From positions 62,001 to 126,000 of the forward strand of contig NZ_BMVG01000011.1 in assembly GCF_014650595.1 (NCBI RefSeq): a DNA stretch of 64,000 bases. The letters run 5' to 3'. The position numbers and the translations under genes are program-made. Origin of the DNA: Streptomyces alanosinicus (lineage in GTDB: Bacteria > Actinomycetota > Actinomycetes > Streptomycetales > Streptomycetaceae). Every line of letters starts with the position of its first letter. Position 1 is the stretch's first letter. The notes under the pieces were generated by a model. That model searched no databases, had not been told where the DNA came from, and saw only the letters and a list, made by a program, of their open reading frames with translations. Below are positions 36,861 through 46,175 of this stretch, piece by piece.

Positions 36861-37637
36861 ATGCCCCGAACCCCCGGCAGGAACAGGCCGCGCCACCTCG
36901 GCAGAGCGGCTGTCGTCGCCGGCAGTGCCGCCGCCCTCGCCGTCGCCCTGTCGGGCAGCGCGTCCGCGGGCGTGCTGCAGAACCTGCCCGAGAACGCGAC
37001 CCAGTTGGAGAGGTCCTTCGAGCCCGTGTACGACTACGACACGGACAGCTGCTACCCGGCGGCCGCCATCGATCCGGCCGGCAACCTCAACGGCGGTCTC
37101 AAGCCGACCGGTTCGATCACCGGCGAGTGCCGCGGCGGCCACCTCGGCCACGCCGACACCTACGCGCGGTCCAAGTGCAACAACGGCTGGTGCGGCATCA
37201 TCTACGCCAGCTACTTCGAGAAGGACGAGGCCTCACCGGGCATCGGCCACCGGCACGACTGGGAGTGCATGGTCGTCTGGGTCAGGCAGGGCGCGGACAC
37301 CCCGTCGTATCTGTCCGCCTCGCGGCACGGCGGCTTCAGCACCCACCCGATCGCCGAGGTCCCGATGAGCGGCCCGCGGGTCGAGGCGGTCTACCACAAG
37401 GACGGCGCGGGCACCCACGCCTTCCGCTTCGCCAAGTGGGGCGAGACGCCGGAGAACGACACCGGCGCGTGGCACCAGGAGAACCTGCTCAGCTGGGACA
37501 CCATGACATCGAACCTGCGCGGCATCCTGAACGCCTCGGACTGGGGCGACGCCAACTTCCCCCTCCAGGACGCCAAGTTCGCCGGCCACCTGAACAAGGC
37601 CAAGCCGAGCGACATCACCTTCGACCCGTACGCCTGA
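36861..37637 (+). CDS. Secreted NPP1-family (necrosis-inducing) protein
   Basis: 258 residues. A Sec signal peptide (Arg-rich start, AVALSGSASAG cleavage region near residue 36) leads to a mature NLP domain with the heptapeptide GHRHDWE at residues 129-135, which binds the cation needed for membrane attack on plant cells. Cysteine pairs (CYPAAA, CNNGWCGI) are also conserved. ATG 36861 follows GGAGGACCCC. The AT-rich 195-bp gap upstream, shared with the divergent TPR gene, looks like a promoter region. A MITE begins 8 bp after the stop. Confidence 0.9.
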   Translation: MPRTPGRNRPRHLGRAAVVAGSAAALAVALSGSASAGVLQNLPENATQLERSFEPVYDYDTDSCYPAAAIDPAGNLNGGLKPTGSITGECRGGHLGHADTYARSKCNNGWCGIIYASYFEKDEASPGIGHRHDWECMVVWVRQGADTPSYLSASRHGGFSTHPIAEVPMSGPRVEAVYHKDGAGTHAFRFAKWGETPENDTGAWHQENLLSWDTMTSNLRGILNASDWGDANFPLQDAKFAGHLNKAKPSDITFDPYA

Positions 37638-37645
37638 CGGCCCTA

Positions 37646-37904
37646 GGGCCTGTCCGGCGGATCCTGTCGCGGACGCGGGGGCCGGCACGCCCATCTGCGG
37701 CGTTGCGGTCACTCGTGCGGCGTTGCGGTCACTCGCCGACTCCCCCACGCTCGACTTCGCTCGCGCGGGGGGACCCCCCACCGCGGGGGCACCCTCATCG
37801 CGTCGACTCATTCCTCCGCCTTGCAGCTGGACGCACCAGCCCCCGCTCACCTGCGCCGATGAGGCGCCGTCACTTTCCCGCGACCTGATCCGCCGGACAG
37901 GCCC
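37646..37904. mobile_element. MITE copy 2
   Basis: 259 bp with the same perfect 18-bp terminal repeats as copy 1 and flanking TA (37644-37645, 37905-37906) in a CTAG context. Internally a GCGGCGTTGCGGTCACTCG unit is duplicated, a change not seen in copy 1. The last base of the element and the TA duplicate form the TAG stop codon of the next gene on the minus strand; the uninserted site would have supplied the same stop. Confidence 0.85.
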
Positions 37905-38965
37905 TAGTCCGTCAGGTCGATCACCGCGGACACGGCGAGACGGGGATCGGGGGGTTCGGCGGCCTGTCCGTGCGTCATGGCCAGGACTCGGTCAGGCAGC
38001 GCGGGCAGCGGCCGCTCGTCGGGGTGCCGGGCGGCGAGGTCGGCGAAGGACGGGCGGGGAAGCATGGGCGGTCCGTCAGCGATACGCGCACGCTCCGGCG
38101 TGCTGCCGGGCGTCGCGCGGTCGTCGGAAACGGGTCGCCGCTCCGTGCGCTGTCCGGCCCCGCCCTGGGAACGAGCGGTGTCGCGCGCCGCGGACCGCGC
38201 CCATGAGAGATCGTGGAGGCCGCCGTCGTCCAGCGTCGTGACCGCCGCATAGGCGGCCTCCAGGCTGCTTCGGTCTCGGCTCGGCTCGTCACAGAAGATC
38301 CTGTGCCACGGCCGGCTTTGATCCCGCGCGTACCTCGGGCCCAGCCGGGGATCGAGCAGCACGGCCCGCACCGTGTGGGCGGATACGACGGTGCACCCGA
38401 GCTGGGACTGCGCGCCGCGTCCGTGACGGCAGTCGAAGACATTCCCCTCCAGGTGGGAGGGGACCCAATTCCGGTGGTTGTAGAAGACGTAGGCAGGCAG
38501 ACAGCCCGACGCCTCCGCGTCCTCCACGAGCAGCTCGCTCTGCAGGCGGCCACTGCCTCGCACGGTGTGCTTCAGCGTGTAACTGCCGCCGCGCTTCATG
38601 CGTTTGGCCTGCACCCGCATGCCGAAGCCCTGCCCTCCGGAGTGGAACCACCACTCGAAGTCGGCTCCGTTCCGGGCCTCTTGCGCGCGAGGGAACTCAT
38701 GGATGAGGACGCGGTCCTGGTGCCGTCGGCGAATGTTGCGCAGGTTGGACTTGGTGAACTCCTCCTCGTTCGCGGGCGCTCCATGGAAATGGTCCAGGGC
38801 GAGCCACTCGAACGTCTGCGTCGCGCAGGCGCGCAGGGTGCGGCACAGGGAGTCCGGGGGAGTGGAATCCCGGACCGCTCCTGTCTCCGCAACCCGATCG
38901 ATCTTGATGCCGCAGCGTGGGCAGTAGCTGAACCGGCGGTCCAGTTCGTGTCCGCAGCACAACAT
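37904..38965 (-). CDS. Zinc-ribbon and nuclease-like protein (DUF6615-type)
   Basis: 353 residues from ATG 38965, chosen for the AGGGGGA site; an ATG at 39034 is possible. Residues 3-18 form a zinc ribbon (CCGHELDRRFSYCPRCG). A central domain has GADFEWWF (Asp102, Glu104) and QAKR (Gln119, Lys121), the D...(E/Q)-x-K spacing of PD-(D/E)xK nucleases. The C-terminal 110 residues are Arg/Pro-rich and likely disordered. It is a candidate DNA-cleaving or defence protein; the function is inferred from the motif only. It is divergent from the GH31 gene. Confidence 0.6.
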   Translation of the reverse strand: MLCCGHELDRRFSYCPRCGIKIDRVAETGAVRDSTPPDSLCRTLRACATQTFEWLALDHFHGAPANEEEFTKSNLRNIRRRHQDRVLIHEFPRAQEARNGADFEWWFHSGGQGFGMRVQAKRMKRGGSYTLKHTVRGSGRLQSELLVEDAEASGCLPAYVFYNHRNWVPSHLEGNVFDCRHGRGAQSQLGCTVVSAHTVRAVLLDPRLGPRYARDQSRPWHRIFCDEPSRDRSSLEAAYAAVTTLDDGGLHDLSWARSAARDTARSQGGAGQRTERRPVSDDRATPGSTPERARIADGPPMLPRPSFADLAARHPDERPLPALPDRVLAMTHGQAAEPPDPRLAVSAVIDLTD

Positions 38966-39141
38966 CGGTCCCCCTGACCCCGAGCATCGAGCAGCGACCA
39001 GCCTAGGCCCTGACACGGACGGCACCATGGACAAGTGACGTTTCCTGCACGATTATCTGCAGAATCAAGCATGTTCTTGCATGGACTCGTACGGACCCTG
39101 TCACGCAGCTCTCAGGCCCCCTTCGTCGAAGGAGATGCGCC

Positions 39142-41274
39142 ATGCTCGGACGACTCCGCGGACTCGGACTGCTTCTCGCGGTCTCCTGCCTCGCTCTCGG
39201 CCTCCCCGCGGCCCTGCCCGCGCAGGCCCGGGCGAGCGGTGAGCCCCCGGCGGCCGCCCCGCCGAGGATGACCGCCACCGCGGGCGGACTCGCGCTCACC
39301 GTCCCACCGAGTGGCCACGCCCCCGGCTACGTTCTCGATGTGACGACCGCTCAACTGGGACTGACCACCAGACGCTCCGGCACATCCGTACTGGCCACCG
39401 CGGCCGGCGACACCGGCGCCCTGCGCTTCCGCCTCGGCGGCGAATGGCAGCACGCGACCGAGGTCACCGGCTGGACCTGGCGCGGCGGCACCCTGACCCT
39501 CACCGCCGACACGACCGCCGAAGGCGTCACCGTGCAGGCCAGGATCACACCGTCCGCCGACCGCTACGCGCTTGAGTGGAACGTGCAGGGCGCGGCCCCC
39601 GACCGGCTGGGCCTCGCCTACGACCTGAAATCCGCCGGCCACTGGTACGGCCATGGCGAGGCCGAGACCCCGCAGGGCGGACCCGGCACCGACCAGCCGT
39701 GGCCGCTCGACAGCGGTGAGGTCGTCCACCCGGCCTTCGGTCCGGCGTCGTACGACATGATCGATCCCTTCTGGTACACCTCCAGCGCGACCGGGCTGCG
39801 GGTGGACACCGGGCATGTCATGGATGTCTCGGTCAACGCCGGCAAGGACGGGCTCGGCCGCTTCGACATCCGGTCCGCCGAGCCCTACAAGGCGACCGTC
39901 TTCGTGGAGTCCACCCCGCTGGAGGTCTACCGCGACTACGTCGGCATCGTCGGCAAGCCCGCCAAGAGCGACGCGACGTACGAGCAGTACGCCACACCGG
40001 TGTGGAACTCCTGGGCGCAGTTCTACACCCACGTCGACCAGGCCCGGCTCCTGGACTACGCCCGGGACCTGCACGACAACGGCCTCGGCGGCCACACGCT
40101 CCAGCTCGACGACAAATGGGAGTCCGACTACGGGAACATGACCTTCGACGCGAAGGCCTACCCGGACCCCAAGGCCATGTCCGACAAGATCCACGAGCTC
40201 GGTTTCGGCTTCGGCCTCTGGGTCACCCTCTGGATCAACCTGGACTCCGACCAGTACCGGTACGCCGCCGACCACGGCTATCTGCTCAAGGACGCGGCCG
40301 ACCCGGCGAAACCGTGCACGGTCACCTGGTGGAACGGCACCGCGGGCATCGTCGACCTCGCCAACCCCGACGCCAGGGCCTGGTACGTGGGACGACTCGA
40401 CAAGCTGATGGGCACCTACGGCATCGACGGCCTGAAGTTCGACACCCGCTTCTTCGACGACACATGCGCCCCGCACGACGGCTACCGGCCCACCGACTAC
40501 CAGCGGCTCGGCGCCGAACTCGCCGACCGCTACGACCTCCAGGGCGTCGGCATCCGCGTCCACTGGGACACCACCGCCCACCGCGCCGGATTCGTCACCC
40601 GGCAGGTGGACAAGGGCACCGGCTGGAACTCCCTGCGCGCCTCCGTCACCCAGAACCTCGCGCTGTCCACGATCGGCTACCCCTTCGTCACCACCGACAT
40701 GATCGGCGGCTCCAGCAGCGAGCCCCCGCCGAGCAAGCAGGTCCTGGTCCGCTGGGCCCAGTCCGCCGCCCTCCAGCCACTGATGTACTCCTCCACCTCG
40801 CCCGTGGACACCATCGACGTGACGACGGGCAAGAAGGTCGTCTACGACCGCGAGACCATCGATCTCTACCGGCAGGCGGTCGCCCGCCACGAACGGCTCG
40901 CGCCCTACATCTGGGACCAGGTCCGGCAGACCCTGAAGACCGGCGACCCGATCATGCGTCCGCTGTTCTTCGACTACCCGCAGGACGAGGCGGCCTACAC
41001 GATCACCGACGAGTGGATGCTCGGCCCGGCCGTCCTCGCCGCCCCGCAGCTCACCGACGAGGCCACCCGCACCGTCCGTCTTCCGCCCGGAGTCTGGTAC
41101 GACGTCGGTCACGGCACGGTGATCCACGGTCCCAGGACCCTCCCCGGCTACGCCACCCCGCTCGGCGTCACCCCCGTGTTCGTGAACCTCGGGGCGAAGG
41201 GCGCCGCCAAGGCCCTGCGCGCGTTCCGGGACCCCGACATCCCGCCCGCCCCTTCGAAGACGACGACCAAGTGA
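39142..41274 (+). CDS. Secreted glycoside hydrolase family 31 enzyme
   Basis: 710 residues. A signal peptide (LGLLLAVSCLALGLPAALPAQA) is followed by an N-terminal beta domain and a GH31 barrel. GIDGLKFDTRFF places the nucleophile at Asp434; HWDTTAHR is a candidate acid/base segment. The C-terminal beta domain includes PGVWYDVGHGTVIHGPRT. GH31 enzymes cleave alpha-glucosides or alpha-xylosides, and some alpha-GalNAc or sulphoquinovosides. The gene has a strong ribosome site (GAAGGAG) and is followed 20 bp later by the GH89 gene, so the pair is one operon. Confidence 0.88.
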   Translation: MLGRLRGLGLLLAVSCLALGLPAALPAQARASGEPPAAAPPRMTATAGGLALTVPPSGHAPGYVLDVTTAQLGLTTRRSGTSVLATAAGDTGALRFRLGGEWQHATEVTGWTWRGGTLTLTADTTAEGVTVQARITPSADRYALEWNVQGAAPDRLGLAYDLKSAGHWYGHGEAETPQGGPGTDQPWPLDSGEVVHPAFGPASYDMIDPFWYTSSATGLRVDTGHVMDVSVNAGKDGLGRFDIRSAEPYKATVFVESTPLEVYRDYVGIVGKPAKSDATYEQYATPVWNSWAQFYTHVDQARLLDYARDLHDNGLGGHTLQLDDKWESDYGNMTFDAKAYPDPKAMSDKIHELGFGFGLWVTLWINLDSDQYRYAADHGYLLKDAADPAKPCTVTWWNGTAGIVDLANPDARAWYVGRLDKLMGTYGIDGLKFDTRFFDDTCAPHDGYRPTDYQRLGAELADRYDLQGVGIRVHWDTTAHRAGFVTRQVDKGTGWNSLRASVTQNLALSTIGYPFVTTDMIGGSSSEPPPSKQVLVRWAQSAALQPLMYSSTSPVDTIDVTTGKKVVYDRETIDLYRQAVARHERLAPYIWDQVRQTLKTGDPIMRPLFFDYPQDEAAYTITDEWMLGPAVLAAPQLTDEATRTVRLPPGVWYDVGHGTVIHGPRTLPGYATPLGVTPVFVNLGAKGAAKALRAFRDPDIPPAPSKTTTK

Positions 41275-41294
41275 CCCGTTCCGGAGGGACGTTC

Positions 41295-43841
41295 ATGGCA
41301 AGGCACCGTCACGGCACCAACGGTACCAACGGCGTCACCCGCAGAGGCGTCCTCGCCGGCGCCCTCGTCCTCAGGGGCGCAGCCCTGCCGGCCCGCCCGT
41401 GGGAGGCGTACGCGGCCGACGACCCGGCACCCGCCGCGGCCGCGCTGCGGCGGCTGCTGCCCGCGCACCACGACCAGTTCACGCTGCGGCCGCTCGCCGC
41501 GGACGGCGCGGATCACTTCCGGGTCACCGGCCGCACCGGCCGGATCACCGTCGAGGGCACCGGCCCCGCCGTCCTCCTCACCGCCGTCCACACCTATCTG
41601 CGGCGCGCCCTGCATGCCTCGTTCTCCTGGACCGGCGACCAGCTCGCGCTGCCCCGCCTGCTCCCCGCCCCCGCCCCCGCCGAGGAACTCACCGGCAGGG
41701 CGAACGTGCCCCACCGGTTCGTCCTCAACGACACCGACGAGGGCTACACCGGTCCCTACCGCGACTGGGACACCTGGCAACGCGAGCTGGACGTCCTCGC
41801 CGCGCACGGCATCAACCGCGTCCTCGTCTACGTGGGCGCCGACGCCGTGTACTACGACACGTTCCGCCGCTTCGCCTACACCGACACCGAGCTGCGGTCA
41901 TGGATCCCGGCCCCGGCCCACCAGCCGTGGTGGCTGCTGCAGAACATGTCGGGCTTCGGCGGCCCGGTCTCGCGCCGGCTCATCGAGCGGCGGGCGGAGC
42001 TGGCGCGGCGGATCGTGGACCGGGCGCGGGAACTGGGCATGACGCCGGTGCTGCCCGGCTATTTCGGCACGGTCCCCGCGGGCTTCCCCGCCCGGCACGG
42101 AGGGGACGCGAGGGTGGTGCCACAGGGGGACTGGGTCGGTTTCGAACGGCCCGACTGGCTCGACCCGCGCACCACGGCCTTCGCCGACGTGGCGGCCGCC
42201 TTCTACCGAGCCCAGTCGGACCGCTTCGGCGACAGCACGATGTACAAGATGGACCTGCTGCACGAGGGCGGCACCGCGGGCGACGTACCGGTGGGCGACG
42301 CCGCCCGGGCGGTCGAGGCGGCCCTGCGGCGGGCACACCCCGGCGCGGTCTGGGCCATCCTCGGCTGGCAGACCAACCCGCCGCGCGCCCTGCTGGACGC
42401 CGTCGACAAGACCCGCATGCTGATCGTCGACGGGCTCTCCGACCGCTTCCCGACGGTCACCGACCGCGAGCGTGACTGGGGCGGCACCCCCTACGCCTAC
42501 GGCAGCATCTGGAACTTCGGCGGCCACACCGCGATCGGCGCCAACGCCCCCGACTGGGTGGAGTGGTACCCCACGTGGCGTGACAAGCCGGGCAGCCGCC
42601 TGGCCGGGGTCGCGGCGATGCCCGAGGCCTCCGACAACAACGCGCCCGCCCTCGCCCTGCTCACCGACCTGGCGTGGACGCCCGGCACGATCGACCTGGA
42701 CGACTGGTTCGCCGCCTACTCCGTCTCCCGCTACGGCGGCACGGACCGGCACACGGCCGCCGCCTGGCGCACGCTGCGCGCCACCGCCTACGGCACGCGG
42801 CGCACGGACTCCTGGAGCGAGGCCCCGGACGGCCTCTTCGGCGCCCGCCCGAGCCTGACCGCGACCAGGGCCGCCTCCTGGAGCCCGGAGGCCGCCCGCT
42901 ACGACACCACCGCCTTCGACGCCGCGCTGAGCGAACTCCTCGACGTACGCGAGGAGTTGAGGGGGAGTGCCGCGTACCGGTACGACATCGTGGACGTCGC
43001 CCGTCAGGTCCTGTCCAACCGTAGCCGGCTGCTGCTCCCGCAGCTCAAGGCGGCCCACGACATCGGCGACACGGACCTGTTCGGCACCCTGACCCGCACC
43101 TGGCTGTCCTGGATGGACCTGCTGGACGACCTGCTGGCGACGTCCCGGCCCCATCTGCTGGGCCGCTGGCTGGCACAGGCGCGGGCCTGGGGCGCGGACA
43201 CCGCCGAGAAGGACCGCCTGGAGTACGACGCCCGGTCGATCCTCACCACCTGGGGCGGCCGGGCGAGCAGCGAGGCGGGCCTGCACGACTACGCCAACCG
43301 TGAGTGGGCGGGCCTGGTCGGCGGCCTCTATCGCACCCGCTGGCAGACGTATTTCGACACTCTGTCATCCGGCGAGGACCCGGCCACGATCGACTGGTTC
43401 GCCCTCGAAGACGCCTGGGCGCACGCCCACGAGACATATCCGACCGAGCCCCACGGGTCGCCGTACGCCCTGGCCTGCCGGGTGCGGGACGTCCTGGCGG
43501 ACACCCCGTACCAGTCCACGCTGACCGCGGTGGCCGACCGGGACGCGGTGGCCGCGGACCGCCCGGCCGTCGTGACGCTCGCCCTCACCCACCGCAACGG
43601 ATTCGCACCGGCACGCGAGGTGACCCTCTTCCTGAAGGTCCCCGCCGGCCTCACCGCGCGCCCCCTCGACCCGGTACGGGTGGCGGCGCTCGCCCCCGGC
43701 GCCGCACACACCGCCCGCTTCGAACTCCGCCCGGCCGGGGCCGGCGGCACCCCGGTCGGCCGGCTCGTCGCGGTGGCGACCGGGCGGGGCGGCGGCAGGG
43801 CGGTGGCCCCGGTACGGCCGGCGGTGGCCTCCGGAGGGTGA
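41295..43841 (+). CDS. Secreted alpha-N-acetylglucosaminidase (GH89)
   Basis: 848 residues. A twin-arginine-type leader (TRRGVLAGALV) gives Tat export. The GH89 core has FVLNDTDEGYTGPYRDW, VVLPGYFG-type loop, the acid/base Glu324 in MDLLHEGG and the nucleophile Glu444 in MPEASDNN, spaced as in NAGLU enzymes. A C-terminal helical domain and a beta-sandwich tail follow. It releases alpha-linked GlcNAc, as in heparan sulphate or mucin O-glycans. Its site is GGAGGGACG. It completes the GH31-GH89 operon. Confidence 0.9.
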   Translation: MARHRHGTNGTNGVTRRGVLAGALVLRGAALPARPWEAYAADDPAPAAAALRRLLPAHHDQFTLRPLAADGADHFRVTGRTGRITVEGTGPAVLLTAVHTYLRRALHASFSWTGDQLALPRLLPAPAPAEELTGRANVPHRFVLNDTDEGYTGPYRDWDTWQRELDVLAAHGINRVLVYVGADAVYYDTFRRFAYTDTELRSWIPAPAHQPWWLLQNMSGFGGPVSRRLIERRAELARRIVDRARELGMTPVLPGYFGTVPAGFPARHGGDARVVPQGDWVGFERPDWLDPRTTAFADVAAAFYRAQSDRFGDSTMYKMDLLHEGGTAGDVPVGDAARAVEAALRRAHPGAVWAILGWQTNPPRALLDAVDKTRMLIVDGLSDRFPTVTDRERDWGGTPYAYGSIWNFGGHTAIGANAPDWVEWYPTWRDKPGSRLAGVAAMPEASDNNAPALALLTDLAWTPGTIDLDDWFAAYSVSRYGGTDRHTAAAWRTLRATAYGTRRTDSWSEAPDGLFGARPSLTATRAASWSPEAARYDTTAFDAALSELLDVREELRGSAAYRYDIVDVARQVLSNRSRLLLPQLKAAHDIGDTDLFGTLTRTWLSWMDLLDDLLATSRPHLLGRWLAQARAWGADTAEKDRLEYDARSILTTWGGRASSEAGLHDYANREWAGLVGGLYRTRWQTYFDTLSSGEDPATIDWFALEDAWAHAHETYPTEPHGSPYALACRVRDVLADTPYQSTLTAVADRDAVAADRPAVVTLALTHRNGFAPAREVTLFLKVPAGLTARPLDPVRVAALAPGAAHTARFELRPAGAGGTPVGRLVAVATGRGGGRAVAPVRPAVASGG

Positions 43842-43882
43842 GCGGCAGCCGCCGCCACGGCCGGACGAGGGCGCACGCACAC

Positions 43883-43903
43883 AAGTAAGTCAAGCCTTAC
43901 CTT
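43883..43903. promoter_or_regulatory. Possible DtxR/DmdR-type iron box
   Basis: AAGTAAGTCAAGCCTTACCTT contains the reverse of AGGTAAGGCT, the core of Streptomyces iron boxes, with a degenerate partner arm. It lies 42 bp after the GH89 stop and upstream of the HelR-like relic. No siderophore gene is present, so it may be fortuitous or the remains of a lost gene's promoter. Confidence 0.3.
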
Positions 43904-43982
43904 CTCGGGAATGTGGTCGCACAGTGGAGGCCCTCGACGAGCGAGAGGGTGGCTACCGGTGCGGTGGGACGGCGGCGGAGCG

Positions 43983-46061
43983 GTGCGTCAGACGGAGGCG
44001 GAGCAGTGTCATGTGCCCGCCGCGTACCGGCTCCTGGACGAGCGGCTCGTGGACGCGAGAGCACAGCTGGCGGACGTGCTGCGGACCCGGGCCGACGGTC
44101 GGGGCGAGACGCATGCGCGTGAGGTGGCCGCGGGCCGGCTGGCCGGGCAGGTCCACCGGCTCGAAGGGGCCGAGGAGGGACTGGTCTTCGGCCGGATCGA
44201 CCGCGCGGACGGCATGGTGCTGCGCCTCGGGCGGCTGGGCCTGCACACGCAGGAGTGCGAGACACCTCTGGTGGTGGACTGGCGGGCGGAGGCGGCCCGG
44301 CCGTTCTACGAGGCGACGCCGCTGCGTCCGCTGGGGTTGCGGCGCCGCCGCCATCTGCGGGTCCGGGGCCGCCGTGAGCGATGAACTCCTGGACGGCTCG
44401 TCGCCGGCCGAGGAGGACGTCGTCGGCGACGGACCGCTGGCGCACGCGCTGGAGGCCGGACGGACCGGGACGATGCAGGCCGCGGTGGCGCCCCTCCAGG
44501 CCGAACAGGACGCGATCGTGCGTTCCGCGCACCGCGGGGTGACGGTCGTACAAGGCGGCCCCGGCACCGGCAGGACGGTGGTCGCGCTGCACCGGGCCGC
44601 CTACGTCCTGTACGCGTTCCCGCGCGTGGCCGAGCAGGGCGTGCTGGTCCTCGGCCCGAACGCACGGTTCCTCGACTACATCGGCCAGGTCCTGCCCTCC
44701 CTGGGGGAGAACGACGCGGTCCTGTCGACCTGCCCCGGCCTCGCACCCGTGACCCGTACCGCGGTGGAGCCACCGGAAGCGGCCCGGACCAAGGGAAGAG
44801 GCGAGTGGGCCGAGGTGCTCGCGGCCGTCGTGCGCTCCCGCCAGGCTCCGGCCGGAGACTTCGCCGTACAGGTGGGACAGGAACGGGTCCGTCTCACGGA
44901 CGAGGAGGTGGCCGGGGCACGCGAGGCGGCCGCCACCAGCGGTCTGGCGCACAACCCCGCCAGGGAACTGTTCAAGCGCCACCTGGCCGACCAGGTCACC
45001 GCGGCGCTGGAGCGCGCCATGGCCGCCGCGCTGGAGGACATCGACACCGAGGTCGCGCAGAGCACGGGCCTCGACCTCGACAAGGCCGTCGCGGCCGATC
45101 TGCGCGCCCTCGGCCTCGACGGCACGCCAACTGCCGTACCCTGCACGGAGTTCGACGCGGACGCCGTCCGGGCCGGGCTGCTCGACGACGCCGAGGTCGA
45201 CCGCGCCGTGGAGACCCTGTGGCCGCGGCTGAGCGCCGGCCCCCTGGTGCACGGCCTCCTCGCGGACGCCGACGCCCTGGCCCGTCACCTGCCGTCGCTG
45301 ACCGACCGGGAACGCTCCCGGCTGACGCGCACCCCAGGGCCGGCTGGACCGACGCCGACGCGGCGCTGCTGGACGAGGCCGCGGCCCTGGTGGAGGGCCC
45401 GGCCGAACGCACCTTCGGGCATGTCGTGGTCGACGAGGCCCAGGAACTGACGGCCATGCAGTGGCACATGGTCCTCAGACGGTGTCCGTCCCGGTCGATG
45501 ACCCTCGTCGGCGACTTCGCCCAGGCCGGCCCCACGACGACGGCGCACGACTGGGCCGAGGCGCTACGGCCGCACATCGGCACCAGGTACGCGCTGCACA
45601 CCCTGACCGTCAGCTACCGCAGCACCCACGAGATCCTGTCCGCCGTCCGCGCCCTGCGCACACGGATCGCCCCCGGCCACGCACCGAGCCGCGCGCTGCG
45701 CCACGGCCCGGTCCCGCGCGAGTTCACCGCCGGCGCGGACGAACTGGCCGACGCCCTGGCGGCGGAGCTGCGCAGCCAGGCGAGCGCACACCCGGGCGAC
45801 CTGCTCGCGGTGGTCTGCGCGGACACCACGGCGGCCCGACTGACGGCCGCCGGGATCGATCAGCGGGCCCGTGTCGTGCCGGTCTCCCAAGCCCGCGGCC
45901 TGGAGTTCGACGCCGTGGTCGTCATCGACCCGCCGGAGATCGTCGCGGCCCGCCCGGCCGGCGAACGCGACCTGTACGTCGCCCTCACCCGCGCCACCAA
46001 GCGGCTCTGCACCCTCCACGTGCCCCCTCGTCCGGCCGGCGCTCACCACGCGTCGCACTGA
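43983..46061 (+). pseudogene. HelD/HelR-like RNA-polymerase motor ATPase, broken
   Basis: The encoded pieces align in order with HelD/HelR UvrD-like proteins: N-terminal PAAYRLLDERLVDARAQLAD and PLVVDWRAEAARPFYEATP; then ATPase motif GGPGTGRTVVALHRAAYVL; then VVVDEAQELTAMQWHM, TLVGDFAQAG, VSYRSTHEIL and the C-terminal LYVALTRATKRL. Two frameshifts separate these: one near 44365-44378 (frame moves +1), one near 45335-45345 (moves -1). The Walker A lysine is Arg (AGG for AAG), which should abolish ATP hydrolysis. HelR-type proteins remove rifamycin-bound polymerase, so this copy is probably dead. Start GTG 43983 is tentative. Confidence 0.75.
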
Positions 46062-46068
46062 GCGGGCC

Positions 46069-46121
46069 GCCGCGACTTTCGTCGTGGTCACGGCTGGCCG
46101 GCCGGCTACCAAAGTCGCGGC
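46069..46121. repeat. Inverted repeat between the motor relic and GH3
   Basis: Perfect 11-bp arms GCCGCGACTTT / AAAGTCGCGGC are separated by 31 nt that themselves contain GGCCGGCC-type dyads. It lies in the 114-bp gap, 7 bp after the relic's stop and 55 bp before the GH3 start, so it could terminate the former or regulate the latter. Confidence 0.5.
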
Positions 46122-46175
46122 CCCGCAGACCGGAGGACGACGCGGGACCGGCGGTGCCGGTGCCAGCCTGAAGCC

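Noticed and set aside
40002..41294. A plus-strand frame in the GH31 gene that joins the GH89 gene
   Set aside because: The 431 codons before 41295 are an out-of-frame reading of GH31; GH89 has its own start, ribosome site and Tat leader at 41295.
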